Part shown: in pieces, positions 35,568 through 46,376 of the stretch
Numbering within the stretch: the stretch's first letter is position 1
How the letters are laid out: each line of letters opens with the position of its first letter
DNA from: Synaphobranchus kaupii
Taxonomy: Eukaryota > Chordata > Actinopteri > Anguilliformes > Synaphobranchidae
NCBI GenBank assembly: GCA_029718625.1
Contig: CM056380.1
Span: 12,231,493-12,295,492 of the forward strand
Reading direction: 5' to 3'
Length of the DNA: 64,000 nucleotides
Position numbers and translations under genes: made by a program
The notes under the pieces: model-generated
Seen by the model: the letters and a program-made list of their open reading frames with translations, nothing else
Databases searched by the model: none
Told to the model about the DNA's origin: nothing

Positions 35568-36140
35568 TAGTGATGGGAAAAACAGTTCACTTCAGTGACT
35601 CGAATCACTAGAATCAGTTCATTAAAAAGATTAGTTCAAAAGATTCGTTCACCGAATCGTTCAGTGGTTGGGCGGAGCTCCGACTGCGTACTGCGTAGTC
35701 CGACTCGCTCAGTGAACTGAAACGGCCGAACGGTTCATGCGGAAGTGCTGTCGCTTTGACAAACGCGCCAAACTCAGTTTACAAATCTTGATATTTTAAA
35801 AGTTTCCTCGTTGAATATCAATATTGGAGGTGAACGCTGGTTTTCAATGACTTAAGTCTTAACTTGCTGGGCCTGATTCTGGCAGTTTGAGCCGCTGATT
35901 ATCACTCAGGATCACGTCACGTTAACTCACTGTGTCTAGTAGCCTTCAGTGAACGAATCACGACACGTTCGCTCGCAGAAGTCCCTCCCCCTCCCTGCAT
36001 GCTCGCTGCTGATCAGATCCGTTCGAGAGCTCAACTGAACTGAGAAATGAACGGATCTTTTCAGTAAGTTATTCAGTTCAGTTCGTTCACCCAAAAGATT
36101 CGGTCTTTTGAACGAATCGTTTGCGAACAACACAACACTA
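35568..36140. mobile_element. hAT-type MITE (573 bp)
   Basis: Left end tagtgatgggaaaaac and right end ttgcgaacaacacaacacta, flanked by a perfect 8-bp duplication ctacattg (35560-35567, 36141-36148), as expected for hAT. The body is rich in gaacgaatcg/cgattcgttc motifs in both orientations, which would let it fold back. Non-coding. Confidence 0.85.
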
Positions 36141-36440
36141 CTACATTGTTTTACCAAACGTCGCGGAACTATAGCTCACTGAAAAATGCTAACATTCGAT
36201 CAAGTTAGGATAACATTTCTGGACCTAAGTAGACAAAATACAGTAAAATAAACATATTTTTGTGCAGTCTGGACATTTTTATCATATCAGTGTTAAAGAA
36301 GACATGTTATAGAAGCAAAATAACCAAAAATCTCAAAATTGATGAGTGGATGCAAAAACGTAATTTCTGCCTGCCATGTCTCGCCTTAAGACGTCCATTT
36401 TGAACGTCTTAAGGCGTTTGGACCATTAACGCTTCCATGC

Positions 36441-37922
36441 TATTAGTTGGCGTCAACATACCCACCCCTTTTTGATGAAGGGGCTGCGTAACCAGAGATT
36501 TACCCACCCCTTTTTTTACGTAGGGGCTGCGTTGGGCTTTACGTAAGCCTACGTTGTGGTCATGTGGGCTCTACGTTTGGGCTACGTAGTATTTGGGACA
36601 GTCCATTTGACAGTTTAGAAAAAGGTAGAGAACCACGGCTTATATTTAAATGTACAGTGCTCCAGCCCTTTTGGGTTAGTGCATTATCAACATTGGCCAA
36701 CTACATGGGCATTTCACAAAACTTAAACTGCGCATATAAATAGAAGAGACTCTAGTCAGGGATTTAATTAGTAGCCTACATACCAACATTTGTTCTTCCA
36801 GCCGACCAGACAAGACGAGCATGCCAAACTATTCAGTCTCATTACCCAGATAGCAAGCGAATGTTGAATCGACGTAGATTCAATGTGGAATTCCGACGTT
36901 GATTCAACATCATTTTGCTCATAGAGATCACGTTGAATCAATGTACAGAAGTCTGAGTGAAAGAACTGGAGTAAAATATGGGACTGATTATTGATGTTTT
37001 TCCGGTGAATGCGTTTTGAGAGGTCCGATTACGTCCAGACTACATGCAGCCCAGCGATATTGGATGTTAGAAGTCGCATAGAAGTGACTAGTGTAACCGT
37101 AGCCTTAGACTTTTGTGGATTAGTGGGAATACTTTATAAACCTAATTTACACAACCTCTCCCTGTTTTTGTGTGTACATCCCAGGATCAGCATGAGCAAA
37201 TAGGAAATCAGCAGTGCATTTCAATTGTGTGTGTGTGTGCGCGTGCGTCCGTCTCTGTTTTCTAACAGGCTAGTAACAGAAGTAAGCTTTGAACAGTGGC
37301 AGAATGTCCATTTCTGAAATGTAGTTTTGTATTTTGGAAATACAAATTGCATGTATATGTAAATACATTTTGTTAATCCAGTAATTTGTAATTAATTTTG
37401 ATGTCTTTCCCCACTGTATTAGTATGGATTTCTAACTAGATACATTTTTTTGTCGTTTCTGACTAATTTTAATTTGAGTACTTTTCCTGTGATTTATATA
37501 AATTCACTCGAGTAAATTTAGCTTATCCATTATCAGAAGATTTTCATCTAAGGAAAAACTTAAAATCTTGTAGCAATTTTAGAGAAGTACTATCCCTTCT
37601 TGAGAGAATCCAGTCCTTTGTGGAGAGCACGGATAATATAGTCCTCCTGCAGACTGGTTAAGCCCCCTCTTTGTTAGGTAGACGTCGTTCAGGTCCCCTC
37701 TTGGCTAATTTTTAAAAAACCATTAAAAGTGAAATCTCAGTAAATAATATGAACAATGAGCTTAAATAAAATTTTCCATGTCCCTTTTTTTAAACAGCAA
37801 TGTCTAGAAACTATGGTCCCCTCTTGGCAGGTATAGAGTGTTAGTCCCCTGTTGGTAATATAGACGTGTGTGCGTGTGTGTTTCTGTGTGTGTCTGCGTG
37901 TGTGTGTGTGGTCTCTCCACAG
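36441..37922. other. Unassigned intronic region before LRR exon
   Basis: Repeated cgttgaatc/gattcaac motifs at about 36860-36945 suggest a decayed repeat. A (GT)n stretch at about 37860-37912 leads into the LRR exon acceptor (ctccacag). Confidence 0.45.
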
Positions 37923-38096
37923 GCTGGGTTGGTGTAAACTCACAGAGGGCTGCTGTGATGTTCTGGCCTCAGTCCTGCATTCTCCTCACTCAGAGCTGAG
38001 AGATCTGGAGCTCAGAGACAATGAGCTGCAGGATTCAGGAGTGAGAGCGCTCTCTGCTGGACTGGAGGACCCACACTGTAAACTGCACACACTGGC
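37923..38096 (+). CDS. NLR (NLRC3-like) LRR exon, 174 bp
   Basis: Reads [44 protein letters not shown]; acceptor ctccacag, donor gtgagt. Length and phase equal those of the exon at 4299, so the two could be spliced directly (G|GG codon). It holds two LRR units of the ribonuclease-inhibitor type with the usual LxxLxLxxN/C spacing. The ATG visible upstream at 37870 lies in the intron and is not a start. Confidence 0.92.
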
Positions 38097-38279
38097 GTGA
38101 GTACAAACACAACCCCTTCAATCAAAAAGGACTCCAATGTGACTAAATTTAAAACTAATGTCAATGTTTCTAATGTGAAAACAGACAAAAGAATTGTGTA
38201 CTCTCCACAGAACTAAGAGTTGTGTATACTCTTCCCTCTCTTGGTAGAATAAGACTGTACGCCACATTTTAAAGGTCAA

Positions 38280-38905
38280 ATTGATGTCAGATTTAATTTT
38301 TTAAATATTTTTGTATAACACACTGCTATGTGTTTGAAATACACAGCCCTGTTATTTTATATTGAGCTGTAGAAGGTGTGTAACACACTGCTATGTGTTT
38401 GATACACACAGCTCTGTTATTTTATATTCAGCTGTGTAAGGTGTATAACACTGCATTGTATTTGACACACACAGCACTTTTATTTTATATTCAGCTGTGT
38501 AAGGTGTATAAAACTGCATTGTATTTGACACACACAGCACTTTTATTTTATATTCAGCTGTATAAGGTATGTAACACACTGCTATATTTTTGACACACAC
38601 AGCCCTGTTAGTTTATGTTAATGTGCTGTAAGGTGTGTAACACACTGCGATGTGTTTGATACACACAGCCTTGTTAGTTTATATTAATGTGTTGTAAGGT
38701 GTGTAGCAATGTGCAATGTGTTTGACACACACAGCCCTGTTAGTTTTTATTAATGTGATTTAAGGTGTGTAACACACTGCTATGTATTTGACACACACAG
38801 CACTGTTATTTTTTATTGAGCTGTATAAGGTGTGTAACACACTGCTATGTTTTTTGACACACACAGCCCTGTTAGTTTATATTATTGTGTTGTAAGGTGT
38901 GTGTG
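38280..38905. repeat. 63-65-bp tandem repeat in NLR intron
   Basis: About 9.5 degenerate copies of tgtaacacactgctatgtgt, ttgacacacacagccctgtt, atnttatattnagctgtnnaaggtg. It fills most of the intron between two LRR exons and creates false ORFs on both strands. Confidence 0.9.
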
Positions 38906-38928
38906 TGTGTGTGTCCTTCTCTCTGCAG

Positions 38929-39090
38929 GCTGTCAGGCTGTAGAGTCACACAGACAGGCTGTGTTTCTCTGGCTTCAGCTCTGTGTTCAAACCCCTCACA
39001 CCTGAGAGAGCTGGACCTGCGATACAATCACCCAGGAGACTCAGGAGTGAGAGCGCTGTCTGCTGCTAAACCGGACACACTCACACTGCT
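38929..39090 (+). CDS. NLR LRR exon, last (162 bp)
   Basis: Reads LSGCRVTQTGCVSLASAL, LRELDLRYNHPGDSGVRAL, KPDTLTLL. Acceptor ctctgcag, donor gtaagt. It is 12 bp shorter than the two other LRR exons, as the final LRR exon usually is before the B30.2 linker in this family. Preceded by (GT)n. Confidence 0.92.
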
Positions 39091-39201
39091 GTAAGTACAG
39101 AGAGTTTCCACGCTGCACCTCACAAACACACACAATGTCTCTCACACACACAGTCTCTCTCTGCACGCTCTCTCACTCTCTCGGTTCTGCTGTTCCTACA
39201 G

Positions 39202-39248
39202 TGTGGACCATGGAGGAGAGAACAGGACCAAACCAGGACCCAGGAAAT
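39202..39248 (+). CDS. NLR linker exon (47 bp)
   Basis: Acceptor ttcctacag, donor gtgagt. Encodes VDHGGENRTKPGPRK, the short hinge that in fish NLRC3-like proteins connects the last LRR to the PRY-SPRY domain. It joins in frame on both sides (CT|T and T|AC). Confidence 0.9.
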
Positions 39249-39465
39249 GTGAGTGTGTATCGACACAGAACACTTTCCATAGATACACACTCTGCTGTGT
39301 GTGTTTGTTTACAAAAATGTCTCTCTCACACACATAAACACACAAGCAGAAACACACATGTGCACAAACACACACAGGTACTATCACAGCTCTTTCTCTG
39401 TCACACACATAATGAGGTGAATATTAATAATGATAATTAATCTCATTAATGTCTCTGGTGTGCAG

Positions 39466-40061
39466 ACGGCTGTCAGCTCACACTGGATCCAAACACAGCG
39501 AACAGATGGCTGTCTCTGTCTGAGGGGAACAGGAAGGTGACACACACACCGGGGAGAAGGGAGCCATATCCTGATCATCCTGAGAGATTTGAGTACGAGT
39601 CCCAGGTTGTGTGCAGAGAGAGTGTGTGTGAGCGCTGTTACTGGGAGGCTGAGTGCAGTGTGTCTCAGGGGGGAAGGGTTCATATAGCAGTGACATATAA
39701 AGGAATCAGCAGGAAAGGAGAGGGTCCTGACCCTGGGTTTGGATGGAATAAACACTCCTGGACTCTGCAGTATGATGGTCACAGTTACTCTGTCCTGCAC
39801 AATGGGAACCCCACACCCATGCCTGCCCCCCCCTCCCCCTCCCGCAGAGCAGGAGCACGTGCTGATGGTGAAGGAGTGTGTGTGTTCAGGGTAGGAGTGT
39901 GTGTGGACCGTCCGGCCAGCACTCTGTCCTTCTACAGCGTCTCTGACTCTCACACACTGACCCTCCTGCACGCATTCCACACACACTTCACTGAACACAC
40001 ACCCCTCTGTGCTGGATTTAGTGTGTATTACTCCTCAGTGTCCCTCTGCCAACTGGAGTAG
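39466..40061 (+). CDS. NLR terminal exon: PRY-SPRY (B30.2) domain
   Basis: From a gtgtgcag acceptor to TAG at 40059-40061, 198 codons. The PRY part opens with LTLDPNTANRWLSLSEGNRKV and PYPDHPERF; SPRY follows with CRESVCERCYWEAECSV, GISRKGEGPDPGFGWNKHSW, YSVLHNGNPTP, VGVCVDRPASTLSFYSVS, and ends CAGFSVYYSSVSLCQLE. B30.2 domains bind protein or other ligands; in fish NLRs they are thought to broaden recognition. A proline/arginine/alanine-rich insert (about PAPPSPSRRAGARADGEGV) lengthens the loop before VGVCVDRP, where relatives have a few residues. Several positions are Cys where relatives usually have other residues. No frameshift, so the gene may be functional. Confidence 0.93.
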
Positions 40062-40162
40062 AGTCTCACACACACACACCCACTCACATGCACTAACGTA
40101 CATATTCTCACAAACACACACGCACACACGCACACACACACACACACGCACTAACATACATA

Positions 40163-40195
<33 letters not shown>

Positions 40196-40444
40196 GCACT
40201 AACATACATACTCTCTCTCACACACACACACACACATGCACTAACATACATACTCTCACACACACACACACACACACACACACTCTCTTATACCCACCCA
40301 CACACATACACAGACACTCACATCCACACACACATGCACTAACATACATACACTCTCACACACACACACACACACACACATGCACTAACATACATACTCT
40401 CACACACACACACACACACACACACACATGCACTAACATACATA

Positions 40445-40477
<33 letters not shown>

Positions 40478-40494
40478 ATGCACTAACATACATA

Positions 40495-40526
<32 letters not shown>

Positions 40527-40690
40527 CTTATACCCACCCACACACATACACAGACACTCACATCCACACACACACAAGCACACTCACTCATATACGCACT
40601 CTCATTCACACTCACACCCACAGACACACACTCTTACACACACTCGGACCTACAGACACACGCACTCTCATGCACACACATACACATAAA
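40062..40690 (+). repeat. CA-rich tandem repeats in the presumed NLR 3' UTR
   Basis: Immediately after the stop codon lie about 600 bp of (CA)n blocks alternating with catgcactaacatacatactctc. A longer segment ending cttatacccacccacacaca, tacacagacactcacatcca recurs at about 40286 and 40526, 240 bp apart. ORFs of up to 226 codons here are Thr/His artefacts. Confidence 0.92.
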
Positions 40691-40761
40691 CCCTGTATAT
40701 AAGAATAAGATATTTTAGCAGGTTCAGGTTCAACTAATTATGATTTATGTTTTTACATTTT

Positions 40762-40767
40762 AATAAA
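40762..40767 (+). terminator. Polyadenylation signal of the NLR gene
   Basis: AATAAA about 700 bp after the stop codon, followed by a GT-rich stretch (ggtgtctttgtgtac) at the distance expected of a downstream element. It is the first AATAAA after the stop on this strand. Confidence 0.6.
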
Positions 40768-40799
40768 ATGATATTGTAAATGTCCAAGGTGTCTTTGTG

Positions 40800-41954
40800 T
40801 ACATATGATGATTAACACATGAATATAACATATTAAGAGTGTGATACTGGTAAAAGATGGCAGGGTAAAATGCTTTTGATGTAATAATTCTGTCTTCTTG
40901 ATCTGCATCTTTGTATAAAAGAAACCAGTGGCAAACTCCTAAATTTAACTGCATTTTATTAGTTTTTACAGCTTGGACTAATTTTTCGCAAAATTCTGTG
41001 GTCAAATGCAGCTGATGGGGAGAATTCAGTGCACTTATTTCCTGTCATTACTCTAAACATTAGTGTTTAATTAATGTTTATTTAGTTTGAAACTGTTGCT
41101 GTAATTCTCTGTATTTACAGACAATGATCTTCACTGATTAAACCTGAACTATAAAAATATTGAATGTTTTGCTGTTATGATTTACTATTGTGTGATGTGT
41201 TGAACTCCTGTGACATAGTAGCACTTATTTCATATTCTGTATGGGATTATGTATGGGCTCAATATGAGTAGATCAGGATGGGGCTAAAATCTGCACAGTT
41301 GAAGCAATGATGTTCATCTACAGTAGTGTAAATGAAATCCAGTATAAGAAACAGAACAAGTTATGCAGTATCTGCTGAGTGGTTGCTTCTGTTACTGGAC
41401 TGTAACAACTATTCCATACATTTTGAAAACTACTTGTCTATTGAGCAGGTATGTTTGGTTTCTCTCAAAGAAATGGCTTTTCCTGTAGGTTTGAACCTGG
41501 ATCTGCTGCACATCAGTGGAATGGATTAGAACACTAAGCCAAAATCATGGTTTGCATGACAGTGTAGCGAGCGAGCTTTGGAAATATAATTCTTAAAATA
41601 ATATGGTGAGTAGAATAGGCAGAATTCAAATCTTATCACTAATTGAATCTTGGCTGGTTCATGTTACTTGTGTGAAAGGGGTGTGGTCTCACCTGCTAGG
41701 AAGAGGCAAGTGAGGCAAGTGATTCAATGAGGTGATTACACTCACCTGGGCTAGAACACTGGAGAGTGAGTGCCATGCCTGCTGGGCTAGAGCCCATTTT
41801 CACATGATAGCAGAGCTCAATACATTCCTCTTTTTATATTTTTGTTATATTGTTTCCTCCAAAAACCTTTACAAAACATTTCAAGGAATTGAGCCAAATG
41901 CTCTGCCGATGTTTGTCCTTGTCTGGGACAGTGTCAGTTTCCACCAAGTTTATT
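40800..41954. other. Intergenic region 3' of the NLR gene
   Basis: No gene or repeat family recognised. Confidence 0.4.
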
Positions 41955-42498
41955 ATTGTTAACTGAAACTAAAACTGAAACTGAAATCAGTTTTTATTTT
42001 AGTTAACTAAGATAAAAATAAAAAATAAAATTACTTTACAAACTATAACGAAACTAAAACTGTAATGTGTTGTAAAACTAACTGAAATAAAATAAAAATG
42101 ACCATTAATTCTTTTTGGTTTTAGTTTTTTATCCTCCTCCTGACTGTTGATAGCACAAACTTTTTTTGTTTGGATGATCCGGATTGCGTATAGGGTCATT
42201 TGAAACACCCCTAGTCGGGGTCGCTGGGGGCTGGAGCCTATTCCAGCATGCACTGGGCGAGAGGCCAGGAATATACCCAGAACAGGTCGCCAATCTATCG
42301 CAGGGCACACACACACACACACCAGTGTTGCCAGATGTACGATAATTATCGTATTTGTACGATAATTTTAACAACTGTACGATATACGATCAATAATTCC
42401 AAAAAAGCCCGAATGTACGATAATTTTGCCATTTCAATAAACCCACAACGAAACCTTGTTTGTGATTTGAGAGCAACCAGTCATATCATCAGCACCAC

Positions 42499-42565
42499 TG
42501 ATCACGCCTGCAGCTCATGCCTGCCAATGTCAAAATTTGGCAGGCATGAGCTGCAGGCGTGATCA
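42499..42565. repeat. Perfect 29-bp palindrome in hAT 5' region
   Basis: Arms 42499-42527 and 42537-42565 (tgatcacgcctgcagctcat...) are exact reverse complements around a 9-nt loop. The outer part (atcagcaccactgatcacgc) recurs directly at about 42586, so one arm arose by duplication. Confidence 0.95.
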
Positions 42566-42827
42566 GATTGGCAGTGCCAATCACATCAGCACCACTGATC
42601 ACGCCTGCAGCCAATCACAGCTCTCATGCCTGATTGCCTGTAGCCAGTAGGTAAAGTGGAAAAAGAAATTAGGCACGTGAGGCATAAGGCACGTGAACTT
42701 AGCTACTGCTAGCTACACAACTGCTGCAGTCAGTGGCACACGCAGCGCAGTAGTTGTAGTTGAACTTTAGCAGACAGTTAGCATTTTGATAGTTAGTTCA
42801 TTCATTCAGTTAACGTTAAGTGTAAAT

Positions 42828-44988
42828 ATGAGTTCGGAGGACGGAGGAGAAGCTACCAAAAAACGTAAAGAGCATGGCAGCACGGCCACGGACACAAATG
42901 GGCGTAAGACGAAACATCATCGAGTGCAGCTTTACCGCTCTGTGTGGGAGTTGGAGCCCATTTTCAAGGGATGGCTGAAACCTGTTGCTGGGAACGAGAC
43001 AAAGGCCTTCTTTCGCTGTTGCAATGTCCAGATGGTGTCTGAAATCACGGTTCTTAAGAACCATGCCAAGGGGACCAAACACATGGAAAAGGTAAAATGT
43101 CTGGCTCCAAATCAAGTATCCATTGTCCAGTGTCTACAACAAACGAAAGAAAAGCTGGAAACCGCGGTGAAAACAGCCGAAATTAAGCTAGCGGGGTTTT
43201 TAGCCGAGCACAACATTGCCATGAGATCAGCCGATCATTTGGTGGAAGTAATAAAATACATTTTCAAAGACTAAAACAGCTCAGGGCTTGAATCTTGGTC
43301 GCACAAAGGCAACCGCGATCACTAAGCATGTTATTGGAGATTGCTATTTTGAGGACATGTCAGAGATATTGAAAAAGAAGAAATTCAGCGTGCTCATTGA
43401 CGAGTCAACAGACATTGGCACAGTGAAAACACTTTGCATTGTTGTTCGTTTCTTTGATGATGGATCCAAATCTGTCCAGACCCGTTTCTGGAAATTGGCT
43501 CAAGTATTTTCTGCTGAGAACAGGGAGTTTGTCACTTTGGGGGCTTCAGCAGAAAGGCTGTATACCGAAATGATAAAGTCCTTCACAGACGCCAATGTCC
43601 CACTGAAGAACATTGTGGGATTTGCCTCGGATGGGTGCAACACCATGATGGGTAAAAACAACTCTGTCTCAAGTCGACTGAAAAATGACCTGCCGGGGAT
43701 AACAGTGCAACGATGCATCTGTCACTCATTGCATCTCTGCGCAAGCGCGGCCTGCAAACAGCTTCCCCGAATGTGTGAGGATTTAGCCAGGGATGTGTAT
43801 GGCTATTTCAAAAACAGCACCAAGCGTGTGGCACAGCTAAAAGAATTTCAGGAATTCTGTCATGTTGAGCCTCATAAACTTCTGAAGCCATCTCAGACCC
43901 GCTGGCTCTCTCTCCACCAAGTTGTCAAGCGGATGTGCACACAGTGGGATGCTCTGAGGCTTTTCTTCACCGACCAGTGGCTGGAAGCGAGATTAAATGC
44001 AGCAGAAAACATATTCAATGCGCTGAACAATGAATCACTGAGACTGTATTTCCACTTTTTGGACTGGATTCTGCCAAAGTTCACAGGCCTTAACGAGCAT
44101 TTTCAAAGTGAGAAGGTGGTGATCACAACCCTGAGGAACAAGATGTGTGAAACGTATAAGGACCTCCTTTTGTCTTTCATGGACAGGGACTATGTTCTCC
44201 ACAACAACATCACCCGGATTGACCCGACAGACACTGCAAGGACCCTACCACTTAATGCAATGTATTTCGGTGTCAGTGTGATGCAACGCCTCAACACTAC
44301 GCAGCAGCTTCCGCCTGCTGCCGTCACAGACTTTCGCATGCGATGTCAAATGTTTGTCAAAGTTGCTTGCCAAGAAATACAGAAACGTTTCAACTTTGAT
44401 GACCCAATCCTAACCCAAATCGAGTGCCTCTCTCCTGCCATCGCGATTGATGCACACTCACGAGCACTGTACCCGTCCCTGTTCCCTTTGATGCAAACAG
44501 TGCCACGAATATTGGACATGAATGACACTGACCGTGTTCAGGCAATTGATGACGAGTGGAGAAAGATGCCCCTAATGAACCTGCCTGCCAGCTCCAAAGA
44601 AATGGATGTGGATGCATTCTGGTATAATGCTTTACAAATGAAAGACTTGGGGGGTGAACAAGTGTTTAAACACTTGGCGTCATTTGTGCTTGATGTACTT
44701 GTTTTCCCCCACTCAAACGCCTCATGTGAGCGTGTTTTCTCAAAAGTGAACTTACTCAAAACAAAGCCTCGGAACAGACTTATCACGGACACTCTCAATG
44801 GACTCATGCACACATCAGAATGTGTAAAGATAGCCGGTGGATGCTCAAAATTCACACCAACAGAAACAATGCTGCGCTCAGTGACTGCATCCAATCTTTA
44901 CAAAAAGAAAGGACCTTCAACCTCAGCTGCACCCGATGCTTCAGTGACAGACAGCGATTCGGAGCCAGAGGTCGAATTCGACTATTAG
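42828..44988 (+). pseudogene. hAT transposase, split by one 2-nt deletion
   Basis: Starts MSSEDGGEATKKRKEHG. A basic N-terminus is followed by a BED-like zinc finger region (AFFRCCNVQMVSE..LKNHAKGTKH), where the first expected Cys is Phe. The frame stops at KYIFKD (TAA 43272-43274). A 2-nt loss next to it moves the rest to another frame, which continues KTAQGLNLGRTKATA and runs open for more than 560 codons. Catalytic-core landmarks: VLIDESTDIG (first Asp), GFASDGCNTMMG (second Asp), CICHSLHLCAS, and the C-terminal hAT dimerisation region with CERVFSKVNLLKTKPRNRL containing the Glu. Acidic C-terminus ends TAG at 44986. Apart from the shift it looks complete (about 720 residues). Confidence 0.92.
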
Positions 44989-45476
44989 GTAAGTTTAGCA
45001 ATATAATTATTCTATAGTATGGGTGGCATTACTTTGAGCTCTTCTTTGTGTTCGCAATTAATCCCCTTAATATATACTCCGGGAGTAGTGTCAATATTCA
45101 TATAATATATATTTTAAGCTATTTTTATTGAGTTGCCTCTTAGCTTAAGGCTCTGAGTGAGTTAAGTTCCCTCTGGTAAAGCAGTGACACAGTGTGTAGA
45201 TCTGGGGCTTTTATTTTGAAGGGTAAGAACGGAAGGAGTGATTGTGTAATGGGCTGTGATTGACTCTGTGTGTGAAGCGATAAACAGTTGCCGTCTTGTT
45301 CAGACGACGGAGCCTCCGTGTTATTACATTAATATGGTGCACATGGCATAGTTTTGCCATTCAATGTAGTATCCTGGCCCCTTCCCAGGTTGTTTCAGTA
45401 TACGATAGTTTTTGTTAAAATACGATAATTTTAAAGTCGCAGTACGATATTGCTGTATTTTCCATCTGGCAACACT

Positions 45477-45477
<1 letters not shown>

Positions 45478-45571
<94 letters not shown>
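45478..45571. repeat. (CA)47 microsatellite
   Basis: Uninterrupted dinucleotide tract next to the hAT right end, forming the right half of the original CA tract; the left remnant (42306-42322) is much shorter. Confidence 0.97.
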
Positions 45572-45573
<2 letters not shown>

Positions 45574-46376
45574 CATTAACTCACATACTCATACCTATGG
45601 GCAATTTAGAGTTTTCAATTAAAACGGCTGCATGTCTTTGGAACTGCTGAATCTGCATGTCTTTGGACTGTGGGAGGAAACCGGAGTACGCGGAGGAAAC
45701 CCGCACGGACACGGGGAGAACATGCAACTCCACAAAGAAAGGCCCTCGGTCGGGATTCAAACTACCTTCGACCGGTACCTTCTTGCTGTGAGGTGACCGT
45801 GCTAACCACTGCACCACCTAAACTAAAATCGTTTGAAAAACTAAAACTAAACTAAAACTGAAATTGAAAAACTAATAAAAATAAAAACAAAATGAAAAAC
45901 TTAAAACTATGGTTTCCACCATGCGTTGGTTGTACAAAACTGGTTTACAGCACATTCAGAGTATGGAAGCATATCCGCGCCAAAATTCAAATGAAAATGC
46001 AAATCGGCGATTGCATTTCATTAACATACGATGCGCGCAAAAACCATGACATAATTCAAATGAAAATGCAAAAGGTGCAGATTGTGTTTTTATTTGCAAG
46101 TTAATGTACGCACTTTATCTGACAATTTGAAAATGTTAATGCAAATTTCACATTTAATTTTTCTCGCCCTCTACGACACAACCCTGCAATAATTTTAATG
46201 GAAATGAAGCCAGTTACCAGGCTAGATAGCGACATTTCCTTGTTCTCTGTGTTTGGGGATTATAGGCTAATTGCTATAAATTATAAACGAGGTAGCCTAA
46301 ACGTTACGATGATCCTAGCCAGCCTGTTGTTCCTACTAACTTAACCTTAATAGCAGGGAGGACTTGCGTAGCCTAA

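Larger units (their letters stand above)
32540..36440. mobile_element. Possible large TIR element of unknown superfamily
   Basis: The left segment (about 32540-32620: atggaacgcc..gccaaaacc..cgacgtccgggttaag..ttaaggcgagacactgcag) and the inverse of the right segment (36370-36440) align imperfectly for about 80 bp, including the shared ttaaggcgagaca. Between them lie a Tc1 derivative, an 83-bp satellite and a hAT MITE, all apparently inserted later. No transposase was recognised. Exact ends and target duplication are not resolved. Confidence 0.4.
42323..45477 (+). mobile_element. hAT transposon, near-intact (3155 bp)
   Basis: Termini cagtgttgccagatg and, inverted, catctggcaacactg, with the 8-bp flank acacacac on both sides (42315-42322 and 45478-45485; ambiguous because the target is a CA repeat). 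Subterminal tacgataatt motifs recur at both ends (six or more per side) and could be transposase-binding sites. One transposase gene occupies most of the interior. Confidence 0.92.
42135..45822. repeat. Teleost repeat with internal CA tract, split by hAT
   Basis: Left half: ggggtcgctgggggctggag, cctattccagcatgcactgg, aggtcgccaatctatcgcag, then (CA)n. Right half: (CA)n, ggcaatttagagttttcaat, catgtctttggactgtggga, ggaaaccggagtacgcggag, acacggggagaacatgcaac, ctgtgaggtgaccgtgctaa. This is a recognisable high-copy fish repeat with a CA microsatellite at its centre. The hAT element landed in the CA tract. Confidence 0.65.
41955..45905. repeat. Outer A-rich repeat, split by a younger repeat
   Basis: Left part (41955-42134: aactgaaactaaaactgaaa, ttttattttagttaactaag) and right part (about 45823-45905: aaaactaaaactaaactaaa) look like one ACTAAAA-type fish repeat opened by the element below. 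Class unknown. Confidence 0.45.

Noticed and set aside
37870..38100. ATG-initiated ORF covering an LRR exon
   Set aside because: The ATG lies in the GT-rich intron end; the splice acceptor at 37922 defines the real exon.
40009..40689. 226-codon Thr/His-rich reading frame
   Set aside because: It is translated CA repeat following the B30.2 stop codon.
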